Assembly: GCA_964244295.1 (NCBI GenBank)
Contig: CAXTIG010000012.1
Coordinates: forward strand, 62,001-126,000
DNA from: JAJAZB01 sp964244295
GTDB taxonomy: Bacteria > Bacteroidota > Bacteroidia > Cytophagales > Spirosomataceae
Direction: 5' to 3'
Length of the DNA stretch: 64,000 nt
Numbering within the stretch: position 1 is the first letter of the stretch; the number at the start of each line of letters is the position of its first letter. The notes under the pieces are model-generated. The model was not told the DNA's origin. It saw only the letters and a program-made list of their open reading frames with translations, and ran no database searches. A program made the position numbers and the translations under genes. This document shows positions 41,256 to 50,151 of this stretch, in pieces.

Positions 41256-44200
41256 ATGAACCTAAACGAAGTAACTCTGATGAAAAAACCGTCTACAACC
41301 AAAAAAACTCTTCTCCGCCCCGCGTCCGGGGTAGCGGGTTGGCCAGGAAAGAAACAAGTGTACGGCTTGTTCCTCCTTCTACAGTTCGTGTCGCTGTGCG
41401 CCCTGGCTCAAAATCGGGTGACTGGCAAAGTAACCAGCGATCAGGGCGAAGCACTGCCCGGTGTCAACGTGGTGATCAAAGGTTCCGTCAACGGGACTTC
41501 CACCGCCGCCGACGGCAGCTACGCGCTCACCGTACCCACCGCCGATGCCACGCTGGTGTTCACCTACATCGGTTTCACGAAACAAGAGATTCCGGTTAAC
41601 AACCGAACCACCCTCGACGTAACGCTGGCGGGAAACACCAACGCGCTCGACGAAGTGATCGTGGTGGGGTACGGCGAGCAGCGGAAAGTTTCCTCGACGG
41701 CCGCCGTCTCCACGCTCAAAGCCCAGGACGTGGCTGCCAAGCCCGTTGTCAACCTGAGCAACAGCCTCGGCGGACGAATCGCCGGGATTATTTCCAGGCA
41801 AGGGAGCGGCGAACCGGGTCAGGATGGGGCCGCCATCAACATCCGGGGGCTTTCAACCCTGGGTGGCAGCTCACCGCTGCTGATTGTCGACGGGATTTAC
41901 CGCGACTATTCCCGCCTCGATCCCAACTCGGTCGAATCGTTTACGGTGCTGAAAGACGCGGCGGCGGTCGCGCCTTACGGTCTGGCCGGGGCCAACGGGG
42001 TGATTCTGGTCACCACCAAACGGGGTAAATCCGGTGTTCCGACGCTGTCGTACAACGGCTGGGTCGGGGTTCAGAATCCCACCCGCGTAACGCCGCAGGT
42101 GAATGCCTACGAGTTTGTGCTCATGCAAAACGAGGCGGCCATCAACGACGGACGCCCCCCGGCGTACTCGGCCGCCGACGTGGAAGGGTACCGGCAGGCC
42201 GTAAATGGGGTGGTGGACGACAAATACCCCAACAGCAGCCCCCTGCGCGACATCATTGAGCGCAACTCCATTCTGACGTACCACAACCTTGAATTGTCGG
42301 GCGGCTCCGAGAAAGTCCGCTATTACATGGGCCTGGGCTACACCAGCCAGCAGGGCATGTACAAGTCGGTGGGAACCAAGAAATACAACCTCATTGCCAA
42401 ACTGGAAGCCGACGCGACCAAAACGACCAAAGTAAGCCTGAACCTCAACGGCTTTATTGAAGACAACAAATACCCGGCCTACTCGGCGGGCGATTTGTTC
42501 TACCAGGCGTTCCGTACCCCGGCGGTTTCGCCGGTGTACTACTCCAACGGCCTCTGGGGCCAGTACATTGGCCGCTCGCTCATCGGGCAGATGTACTACA
42601 GCGGTAGCCAGAACAACAACCGCACCCAGATTTACACCACGTTTTCAATCGAACAACAACTGCCTTTCCTGAAGGGCCTGAGCGTGAAGGCCGTGGCCAG
42701 CTACGATCCCAACCAGCAGTTCAACAAGCGATACGCCACCCCCGTGCCGGTGTACACCGTCAACACGTCCAAGCAGCCTTACGAATACGTGCTGGGGATT
42801 CAGGGGGCACCGAAACCCCGGGTCGATCAATCCTTTGGGATTGATAAAGCCTTCACCTATCAGGGCTTTATCAACTACGCCAACACGTTCGGCCGACACT
42901 CCGTCACGGCACTAGGCGTGATCGAATACCGGACGATTCGGTCGAATTTCTTCGGGGCGAGTCGCCAGAATTACAACACCACCATCCCCGAACTCAACGC
43001 GGGCAGCTCGATTCCGCTCGACATCAGCAACTTCGGGTCATCGTCGGAACAAAAGCAAATCGGGTACGTCTACCGGGTGGGGTACAGCTTCAACGACCGG
43101 TATTTGTTGGAAGTCGCGGGCCGTTACGACGGGCACTACACCTTCGCCCCGGCCACGCGCTTCGGCTTCTTCCCGTCGTTTTCGGCGGGCTGGCGGCTTT
43201 CCGAAGAAAACTTCGTGAAAGACAATTTGCTTTGGGTCGACGCCCTCAAGCTTCGTGCTTCCTACGGCGAATCGGGCAACCTGCCTTACTTTTTGGGCAC
43301 CAACACGCTGGCGGCTTTCCAGTACCTGAGTTCGTACCAGTTGAGCGGAAATTCGGCGGTGTTCGGCGACCCGACCCAGGGCGTGTTCGAACGCTCCCAG
43401 GCCAACCCCAACATCACCTGGGAGCGGGCCAAAAAATTCGACCTGGCCCTGGAAGGATCGTTGCTGAAGGGCAAGTTTACGTTTGAAGTGGACTACTTCC
43501 AGGAACGCCGCTCCAACATGCTGGTTACCCCTTTCGTATCGGTGCCCGCCGAGTACGGTATCGGCCTCTCGCAGGTCAACGCGGGGGTCATGCTCAACCG
43601 GGGCATCGATTTCACCCTGGGTTTCAACCACCGGGCGAGCAAAGACCTGCGGTTTAGCGTCAACGTCAATTTCCTCTACGCCAGAAACAAACTGGTCGAG
43701 ACCTTCGAAACCTCCGCGCAACTCAACAACCCCAACCGGAGCCGAACGGGACGGGCGCTGTATACGCAATTCGGGCTGCGTTCGATGGGCTTTTTCACCG
43801 CCGACGATTTCAAACCGGACGGCAGCCTGAAAGAAGGAATTCCCACGCAACCCTGGGGACGGGTGTACCCCGGTGACATTCGCTACCAGGACGTGGCCGG
43901 GGCAGCAGGCGCGGACGGCAAACCGACCGGGCCGGACGGGAAAATCGACATCAACGACGAGCAGGTCATCGGCCTGCCCAACACGCCCCAACTCAGTTTC
44001 GGCATCGTGCCGCGCGTGACCTGGAAAAACTTCGACCTCGACATGGTTTTTGCCGGGGCAGGCCGCACGAACCTGTACCTGTTCGGGAGCCTGGTCTGGC
44101 CTTTCGATGCCTCGGCGTCGGCCACCAAGCTGGCGTTTGAAGACCACTGGACGCCCGAAAATACCGACGCGCTCTACCCCCGCCTGTCGGGTTCGCCCAC

Positions 44201-44465
44201 GACCAACAACACCCAGGGTTCGGATTTCTGGATTCGGAACAACTCGTACGTCCGCCTGAAAAGCATCGAGTTGGGCTACACGATTCCGAATAGCATCGTT
44301 TCTAAGCTGAAAATTCAGAGTGTGCGGGTGTTCCTCTCCGGCCAGAACCTGTTTACCATCACGCCCAGCATGCGGGAGATTATCGACCCGGAAGCGAGCA
44401 GCGGCAACGCGCAGTACTACTTCCAGCAGCAAGTGACCACCCTCGGGCTGAACGTCTCGTTCTAA
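41256..44465 (+). CDS. SusC/RagA TonB-dependent transporter
   Basis: 1069 residues from the ATG at 41256; the ATG at 41280 is a possible alternative. Signal-anchor core around 35-50 (YGLFLLLQFVSLCALAQ), then a carboxypeptidase-regulatory-like domain (VTGKVTSDQGEALPGVNVVI, about 52-130), the plug motif LDEVIVVGYGEQRKVSSTAA and TTKRGKSG, and a barrel ending in LGLNVSF. It has no STN domain, consistent with control by the HTCS rather than by an anti-sigma factor. It is paired with the SusD encoded 20 nt downstream and imports an unidentified oligomer, probably a glycan or glycoside. Confidence 0.96.
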   Translation: MNLNEVTLMKKPSTTKKTLLRPASGVAGWPGKKQVYGLFLLLQFVSLCALAQNRVTGKVTSDQGEALPGVNVVIKGSVNGTSTAADGSYALTVPTADATLVFTYIGFTKQEIPVNNRTTLDVTLAGNTNALDEVIVVGYGEQRKVSSTAAVSTLKAQDVAAKPVVNLSNSLGGRIAGIISRQGSGEPGQDGAAINIRGLSTLGGSSPLLIVDGIYRDYSRLDPNSVESFTVLKDAAAVAPYGLAGANGVILVTTKRGKSGVPTLSYNGWVGVQNPTRVTPQVNAYEFVLMQNEAAINDGRPPAYSAADVEGYRQAVNGVVDDKYPNSSPLRDIIERNSILTYHNLELSGGSEKVRYYMGLGYTSQQGMYKSVGTKKYNLIAKLEADATKTTKVSLNLNGFIEDNKYPAYSAGDLFYQAFRTPAVSPVYYSNGLWGQYIGRSLIGQMYYSGSQNNNRTQIYTTFSIEQQLPFLKGLSVKAVASYDPNQQFNKRYATPVPVYTVNTSKQPYEYVLGIQGAPKPRVDQSFGIDKAFTYQGFINYANTFGRHSVTALGVIEYRTIRSNFFGASRQNYNTTIPELNAGSSIPLDISNFGSSSEQKQIGYVYRVGYSFNDRYLLEVAGRYDGHYTFAPATRFGFFPSFSAGWRLSEENFVKDNLLWVDALKLRASYGESGNLPYFLGTNTLAAFQYLSSYQLSGNSAVFGDPTQGVFERSQANPNITWERAKKFDLALEGSLLKGKFTFEVDYFQERRSNMLVTPFVSVPAEYGIGLSQVNAGVMLNRGIDFTLGFNHRASKDLRFSVNVNFLYARNKLVETFETSAQLNNPNRSRTGRALYTQFGLRSMGFFTADDFKPDGSLKEGIPTQPWGRVYPGDIRYQDVAGAAGADGKPTGPDGKIDINDEQVIGLPNTPQLSFGIVPRVTWKNFDLDMVFAGAGRTNLYLFGSLVWPFDASASATKLAFEDHWTPENTDALYPRLSGSPTTNNTQGSDFWIRNNSYVRLKSIELGYTIPNSIVSKLKIQSVRVFLSGQNLFTITPSMREIIDPEASSGNAQYYFQQQVTTLGLNVSF

Positions 44466-44485
44466 CTCCTTAACCAGTCTCAGTC

Positions 44486-46219
44486 ATGTTTCAACATAAA
44501 GTACGCAGCGGTATCTACCTCGCCCTGACGGTGGGGGCCACCGCGCTTCTGTACCAGTGCAAGCCCAACCTGGACGTGGAACCCCGCGACCAGATTTCGG
44601 ATGCCACCCTCTGGTCGACCCCGACCAACGCCGACTTGTTTCTCAACGACACGTACAACCAGTTGCCGGATGTACAGAACGAAACCCTAAACCTGGATCA
44701 GGCTGCCGACAATTCATACCCAGGGGCCGAGTGGATGTGGGGCCGCACGACGATTTATACGGGTGCCTTAGCCCCCAACAACGTGCCCCCCGGACCCGGC
44801 GATAACGGGGGATCATGGAACTGGGAAAATACATACCGCCGCATCCGTCGGACCAACCTGTTCATCAAAAAAGTAACTGAATCCACGTTCCCGGCCGACT
44901 ACAAAACCAAACGTCTGGCCGAGGCCCGCTACCTAAGAGCCTTCTTTTACCACTACCTGTGGAAAGCCTACGGCGGGGTACCCATCATCACGGTACCGCT
45001 CGATAACCTCGCGCAGGGCGATTCGATCAACCGGCCCCGCAACACGATGGCCGAAACCTACAAGTTCATCACCGACGAACTCACGGCCATTGCCGACGTG
45101 CTACCCATGAAGGTAAGCGGGGCCGACTTCGGTCGTCCGACGAAGGGCGCCGCCCTGACCCTCCGGGGGTGGGTGGAATTATACAACGCCAGCGCCCTGC
45201 GCAACCCGACCAACGACCTGACCCGCTGGCAAAAAGCCGCTGCCACCAACAAGCAGGTGATGGATTTGGGGGTGTACACCCTTTTCCCGGATTTTGAAAA
45301 GATGTTTTACGTTGAAAACAACAACAACACCGAGGTCATTTTCGACCGGCAGTACAAGTCCATCGTAAAAGGCCACCAGCGCGAAGGGCGGCAAGGGCCT
45401 GCCTTCGTCAACGGCATTCAGCAATCCTGGGGCAATCTGGCCCCCACCCAGGAACTGGTGGACGACTACGCCATGGACAACGGCAAGACTATTAAGGAAA
45501 CGGGTTCGGGCTACAACCCGCAGGATCCGTACAAGAACCGGGAAAAACGCTTTTACCAGAGCATCATCTACGATGGTTCCACCTGGCAGGGCGACATCAT
45601 GAAAATGCAGCGGGGCATCGGGGCCAAAAATGAAATCGACCTCGGCTCGGCCAACGACGTGTCCAACACGGGCTACTACGGGCGCAAAACCCTCGACGAG
45701 CGCATCACCGGGCAGGCTAGTCTGGCCCAGAGCCTCGGCGGCAACAACTACATTTATTTCCGCCTCGGCGAAGTGTTGCTGAGTTACGCCGAAGCCCAGA
45801 ACGAAGCCGTCGGACCCGATGCCTCGGTGCTCGACGCCGTCAATAAAATCCGGGCGCGGGGGGCCTTGCCCACCGTCGAAAAAACCTACGGCACGGTAAC
45901 CAAAGACCAGATGCGGGCGATCATCCGCCGCGAGCGCCGGGTCGAACTGGCCTTCGAAGACAAACGCTGGTGGGACGTGCTGCGCTGGAAAATTGCCAAC
46001 GGCCCCAACGGGGTGCTTGATAAACAAGCCACCGGCATGGTGATCGAAGCGAAAAACGGCACGTTGACCTACACGCCTACCCGGATTTTCTCGAAAGTGT
46101 TCACCGACAAAATGTACCTGATGCCCATTCCTCAGGGCGTACTGGACCAAAACCCCGCCATCCGTAAGCAAACCGGCGGGCCGGATGGCTGGGTGAATGG
46201 ACAAAATCCGGGGTATTGA
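44486..46219 (+). CDS. SusD/RagB-family surface lipoprotein
   Basis: A 577-residue lipoprotein (signal ending LLYQC, Cys25). SusD features: N-terminal LDVEPRDQISDATLWSTP, RTNLFIKKV, ARYLRAFFYHYLWKAYGGVPI, a scaffold with NKIRARGALPTV, and the C-terminal RRERRVELAFEDKRWWDVLRWK followed by MPIPQGVLDQNP. It caps the adjacent SusC transporter. The presence of LMPIPQ... at the end is typical of the RagB/SusD family. Substrate unknown. Confidence 0.95.
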   Translation: MFQHKVRSGIYLALTVGATALLYQCKPNLDVEPRDQISDATLWSTPTNADLFLNDTYNQLPDVQNETLNLDQAADNSYPGAEWMWGRTTIYTGALAPNNVPPGPGDNGGSWNWENTYRRIRRTNLFIKKVTESTFPADYKTKRLAEARYLRAFFYHYLWKAYGGVPIITVPLDNLAQGDSINRPRNTMAETYKFITDELTAIADVLPMKVSGADFGRPTKGAALTLRGWVELYNASALRNPTNDLTRWQKAAATNKQVMDLGVYTLFPDFEKMFYVENNNNTEVIFDRQYKSIVKGHQREGRQGPAFVNGIQQSWGNLAPTQELVDDYAMDNGKTIKETGSGYNPQDPYKNREKRFYQSIIYDGSTWQGDIMKMQRGIGAKNEIDLGSANDVSNTGYYGRKTLDERITGQASLAQSLGGNNYIYFRLGEVLLSYAEAQNEAVGPDASVLDAVNKIRARGALPTVEKTYGTVTKDQMRAIIRRERRVELAFEDKRWWDVLRWKIANGPNGVLDKQATGMVIEAKNGTLTYTPTRIFSKVFTDKMYLMPIPQGVLDQNPAIRKQTGGPDGWVNGQNPGY

Positions 46220-46245
46220 CGTACCGTACCCCATTCAGGATCGTT

Positions 46246-46288
46246 AAAAAGAGTGCCAGAATCGGGCTTCTGATTCTGGCACTTTTCG
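46246..46288. terminator. Terminator-like hairpin after susD
   Basis: AGTGCCAGAATC (46252-46263) pairs perfectly with GATTCTGGCACT (46272-46283), followed by TTTTCGTT on the plus strand and preceded by AAAAAG, so it can work in both directions. It would end the SusC-SusD transcript 30 nt after the stop. Confidence 0.75.
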
Positions 46289-46304
46289 TTAAGCACCCTG
46301 GTAA

Positions 46305-46365
46305 TTTTCAGGGTCTTGTCATGGCTCCGGCCGGGTGGCCGGAGCCATGACAAAGCCCTGAAAAA
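46305..46365. repeat. Palindrome between susD and the first FG-GAP gene
   Basis: TCATGGCTCCGGCC pairs with GGCCGGAGCCATGA; the arms continue outward (TTTCAGGG / CCCTGAAA) with one mismatched pair. A strong stem just before the ATG at 46396. Confidence 0.8.
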
Positions 46366-46395
46366 CAACAGTTTACAATCGAGCACCCATCTTAA

Positions 46396-49300
46396 ATGCA
46401 GGTAAGCAGTTTCTTCCTCGGCGACTCTCCAGCCCTGGCCGGTGTCCTCACCGGCCACCCGTTCCGGCGTTGGAAAATAGGGTCGGTGAGGACACCGGCC
46501 ACGGCGAGAGGGTTGGTATTCTCCCTGCTGCTGGGTCTGAGTTCGTGCGGGCGGCAGGAGGCGGGTGCCAACACCCTGTTCACCCTGGTTTCTCCCGAAA
46601 ACTCCGGGGTTCAGTTCCGCAACGACCTCAGCGAAACGGACGAGTTCAGCCTGCTCAATTACATTTATTTTTACAACGGCGGCGGCGTGGCCGTGGGCGA
46701 TGTCAACGGTGACGACTTGCCCGATCTGTACTTTACGGCCAACCAACTGCCCAATAAATTGTACCTCAACCGGGGCAACTTTCAGTTTGAAGACGTCACC
46801 GAAAAAGCGGGCGTGGCCGGCGCGAAAGGCTGGAAAACCGGCGTGACGATGGCCGACGTGAACGGCGACGGCGCGTTGGATATTTACGTCTGCCGGGTCA
46901 ACCACCGTAACCAGGAAGGGGCCAACGAGTTGTTTATCAACAACGGAAAGTCCCCCCTCGAGGGGGGAGAGGGGGGTATTCCTACCTTCACCGAAAAAGC
47001 GGCGGAGTACGGCCTCGACCACCAGGGCTACAGCACGCAGGCGGCATTTTTCGATTATGACCGCGATGGCGACCTCGACTGCTACCTGCTCAACCATTCG
47101 CTCCGGGCCGTGGGTGCCCTCGGCGATACCAGCCTGCGGGCCACCCGCGACCCGGCGGCGGGCGACAAATTATTTCGGAACGACAGCGAAACCGGCCCCC
47201 CGCACTTCACCGACGTGAGCGCCGAAGCCGGAATCCGGGGTAGCAAACTGGGCTACGGCCTGGGCATCGCCGTCGGCGACTTCAACCAGGACGGCTGGCC
47301 AGACCTCTACGTGTCGAACGATTTTCACGAAAACGATTACCTCTACCTCAACAACGGAGCGGCATCCCCCCCCTTTGAGGGGGGGCCAGGGGGGGGATCG
47401 GGGGGGCCAGGGAGGCCAGGGAGGGTAACCTTCCGCGAAGGCATCGCGCAGGCGATGGGCCACACCAGTGCCTTTTCGATGGGCAGCGACCTGGCCGATT
47501 TCAACAACGACGCGCGCCTCGATCTGGTCACACTCGACATGCAGCCCGAAAAAGAGGAATTCGCCAAATCGTCGGCGGGGGCCGATTCATACGACCTGGT
47601 TCAGATGAAACTCCGGGCCGGTTTTCACCACCAGTACCCGCGCAACGCCCTGCAACTCAACCGGGGCGACGGGACCTTCAGCGACATTGCTCAACTGGCG
47701 GGCGTGTACGCCACCGACTGGAGTTGGAGCGCCCTGCTCAGCGACCTCGACAACGACGGCTTCAAAGACCTCTACATCACCAACGGCATCGCCCGGCGGC
47801 CCGTCGACCTTGACTACTTCAAGTACGTGTCCAGCCCCGAAGCCCAGGCTTCGTTCCGCAACGGGGGATTCAAGGGACAAAGCCGGAGTTTGATCGAAAA
47901 AATGCCCGTCGTCGAAATTCCCAACTTCGCCTACCGCAACAACGGCGACCTCACGTTTACGAACCAGGCCCCGGCCTGGGGCCTGGACCAGAAAGGGTTC
48001 TCGAACGGAGCGGCTTACGCGGATTTGGACGGGGACGGCGACCTGGATTTGGTGGTCAACAACATCAACCAACCCGCCTTCGTGTACCGCAACCAGACCA
48101 GTCAGCGGTTGGGAAATACGTACCTGAAAATCAAATTGGTGGGTTCGGGGAAAAACACGGGAGGAATCGGGACGAAGGTGCTGGCCAACGTCGGCGGGAA
48201 AACGATTTACCAGGAAGCGATGCCCACGCGGGGCTTTGAATCAGCGGTGGAACCGGTGCTGACGCTGGGCCTGGGCAAAGCCACGGCGGTGGATACCCTG
48301 ACCGTAATCTGGCCTGACGGACAGGCGCAGGTGTTGACGCACGTCAAAACAGCCCAACTCCTGACGCTTGACCAACGCGCCGCCACGCAGCGGTACGTTT
48401 ACCCGAAACCTGGCGCGGAACGACTACTTTTTGAAGACGCGACGCTAACAACCCGGATTCCCTACGCTCACGTCGAAAATGAATACGTCGATTTTTACGG
48501 GGAACCGCTGATGCCGCACCGGCTCTCGACCGAAGGCCCCGACCTGGCCGTGGGCGACGTAAACGGCGACGGTCTCGATGATTTTTACGTGGGCGGCGCT
48601 AAAAATTCGCCCGGTGCGCTGGTGATTCAGGCCAGAAACGGCTCGTTTACGGCCACGGCCGAAGCGGTTTGGAAAGCCGACGTGGCGGCGGACGACGTGG
48701 GAGCCGCTTTTTTCGACGCCGATGGCGACAACGACCTCGATTTGTACGTGGTCAGCGGCGGCAACGAAGGCGGGCCGAACGACGAAGCGCTGCCCGACCG
48801 GCTGTATTTCAACGACGGGAAGGGGCATTTCACGAAATCAACCGGCTCCTTGCCCCCGGTGGCCGCGAATGGTTCCTGCGTAAAACCCGCTGATTTCGAC
48901 GGCGATGGCGACGTGGATTTGTTCGTGGGCAGTCGGTCGGTGCCGGGACGGTACGGACTTTCGCCCGCGAGTCAGTTGCTCGTCAACGACGGGAAGGGCC
49001 GGTTTACCGAAGTTCCGTTTCAAACGACGTTCGGCGTGCCCGACGTGGGCATGGTCACCGATGCCGTGTGGACCGACGTGGATGGCGACCGCCGACCCGA
49101 TTTGGTCACGGTGGGGGAATGGACTCCCATCCGGATTTTCAAAAACACGGGACGGTATTTTACCGAAATCACCGGGGTCTCCGCCTCCGCCACGGGCTGG
49201 TGGAACGCCGTGGCCGCGACCGACGTGGACGGCGACGGCGACCAGGATTTAATCGCCGGGAACCTGGGCTTGAATTCGCAGTTGAAAGCCAGTCCGACCG

Positions 49301-49923
49301 AACCCGTGACCGGCTATTTCAAAGACCTCGACGGCAACGGAACGCTCGACGGCATCCTCGCCTACTTCAAAGCGGGTAAGCAGTACCCCGTCGGCACCAA
49401 AGACGAACTCTCGACGCAGGTGGTGAGCCTGCGAAAAAAGTACGTCAGCTATCAGGCGTTCGCCCGCAGTACTTTTGCCGACGTGTTCAGCGCGGACGAG
49501 TTGAAAGGAGCCGTTGAAAAACGGGTAACCACGTTCGCCAGCAGCCTCGCCCTCAACGACGGCCAGGGCCATTTTACCTTGAAACCGTTGCCGGTGGAAG
49601 CCCAGTTTTCGCCCGTGATGACCATCCTGCCCGGCGATTTCGACCGCGACGGGAAGGTGGATTTGCTGTTGGGGGGAAACTTCTTCGGCGCGGTACCCAA
49701 CTGGGGCCGCTACGACGCCGGGGCGGGTCTTTTTCTGAAGGGAAGCGGCTCGGCTACGTTTCAGGCCCTTGAACCGGCGAAGAGCGGGTTCACCCTCCGG
49801 GGCGAGGCCCGCGACCTGAAAACCCTGAAGACGACGCGGGGAAACCTGATTCTGGCTACGGGCAACAACCAGCCGGTGCAGGTATTCCGACTGCCCGCCG
49901 CTGGCCTGAATAAACCGCGTTGA
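46396..49923 (+). CDS. FG-GAP/VCBS and ASPIC-UnbV (CRTAC1-like) lipoprotein, copy 1
   Basis: 1175 residues. A lipoprotein signal reads LVFSLLLGLSSC (Cys51), preceded by 39 residues largely encoded by a palindrome (46436-46501); a TTG at 46513 would leave too short a signal. Two FG-GAP/VCBS propeller blocks with Ca-binding-like motifs (VGDVNGDDLPDLYF, DFDGDGDVDLFVG) flank a central ASPIC/UnbV domain (about 575-662). Related CRTAC1 proteins are beta-propellers of unknown ligand. Two stretches (about residues 185-195 and 322-341) are Gly/Pro-rich inserts absent in the paralogue downstream. Surface exposure and a role in handling the imported substrate are inferred from the neighbouring SusCD. 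Confidence 0.9.
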   Translation: MQVSSFFLGDSPALAGVLTGHPFRRWKIGSVRTPATARGLVFSLLLGLSSCGRQEAGANTLFTLVSPENSGVQFRNDLSETDEFSLLNYIYFYNGGGVAVGDVNGDDLPDLYFTANQLPNKLYLNRGNFQFEDVTEKAGVAGAKGWKTGVTMADVNGDGALDIYVCRVNHRNQEGANELFINNGKSPLEGGEGGIPTFTEKAAEYGLDHQGYSTQAAFFDYDRDGDLDCYLLNHSLRAVGALGDTSLRATRDPAAGDKLFRNDSETGPPHFTDVSAEAGIRGSKLGYGLGIAVGDFNQDGWPDLYVSNDFHENDYLYLNNGAASPPFEGGPGGGSGGPGRPGRVTFREGIAQAMGHTSAFSMGSDLADFNNDARLDLVTLDMQPEKEEFAKSSAGADSYDLVQMKLRAGFHHQYPRNALQLNRGDGTFSDIAQLAGVYATDWSWSALLSDLDNDGFKDLYITNGIARRPVDLDYFKYVSSPEAQASFRNGGFKGQSRSLIEKMPVVEIPNFAYRNNGDLTFTNQAPAWGLDQKGFSNGAAYADLDGDGDLDLVVNNINQPAFVYRNQTSQRLGNTYLKIKLVGSGKNTGGIGTKVLANVGGKTIYQEAMPTRGFESAVEPVLTLGLGKATAVDTLTVIWPDGQAQVLTHVKTAQLLTLDQRAATQRYVYPKPGAERLLFEDATLTTRIPYAHVENEYVDFYGEPLMPHRLSTEGPDLAVGDVNGDGLDDFYVGGAKNSPGALVIQARNGSFTATAEAVWKADVAADDVGAAFFDADGDNDLDLYVVSGGNEGGPNDEALPDRLYFNDGKGHFTKSTGSLPPVAANGSCVKPADFDGDGDVDLFVGSRSVPGRYGLSPASQLLVNDGKGRFTEVPFQTTFGVPDVGMVTDAVWTDVDGDRRPDLVTVGEWTPIRIFKNTGRYFTEITGVSASATGWWNAVAATDVDGDGDQDLIAGNLGLNSQLKASPTEPVTGYFKDLDGNGTLDGILAYFKAGKQYPVGTKDELSTQVVSLRKKYVSYQAFARSTFADVFSADELKGAVEKRVTTFASSLALNDGQGHFTLKPLPVEAQFSPVMTILPGDFDRDGKVDLLLGGNFFGAVPNWGRYDAGAGLFLKGSGSATFQALEPAKSGFTLRGEARDLKTLKTTRGNLILATGNNQPVQVFRLPAAGLNKPR
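46436..46501. repeat. In-frame palindrome in the leader of the FG-GAP gene
   Basis: 17-nt perfect arms at 46436-46452 (TGGCCGGTGTCCTCACC) and 46485-46501. It encodes about residues 14-35 of the product, ahead of the lipoprotein signal. Confidence 0.85.
46951..46968. repeat. In-gene 18-bp palindromic insert
   Basis: TCCCCCCTCGAGGGGGGA is a perfect palindrome followed by GAGGGGGG. It encodes a SPLEGGEGG segment that the paralogous protein does not have. Confidence 0.85.
47366..47423. repeat. In-gene C/G homopolymer cluster
   Basis: C8 (47366-47373), G7 (47379-47385), G8 (47389-47396) and G7 (47400-47406) lie within 41 nt, followed by GGGA repeats. The reading frame stays open and gives a Pro/Gly-rich insert absent from the paralogue. 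Confidence 0.9.
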
Positions 49924-49970
49924 AGCGAATTATAAGTTGTTTAGGATTTCAAAAAAAGTAGCTGAATCGT

Positions 49971-50062
49971 GCGGGGGTCACCCTGAGCGGAGTCGAAGGG
50001 CGTGCGGTGGGCCAGCGCTGACCAGCCGCACGCCCTTGGACTCCGCTCAGGGTGACCCCCGC
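49971..50062. repeat. GTCACCCTGAGCGGAGTC-type palindrome between the two FG-GAP genes
   Basis: 37-nt arms, 49971-50007 and 50026-50062, match with one mismatch and begin GCGGGGGTCACCCTGAGCGG. It lies in the 228-nt gap between the paralogous genes. Confidence 0.9.
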
Positions 50063-50151
50063 ATCTAAAAAATCGAAATCTTAAACTGCTTCGGCGTTTA
50101 TCCACCGCTTTTTTACAAATCGTGCTTACTACGTTTTCGCTTCGTTTCCGA

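Noticed and set aside
43038..44432. A 464-codon open frame on the minus strand across the second SusC gene
   Set aside because: Antisense shadow of a conserved transporter gene.
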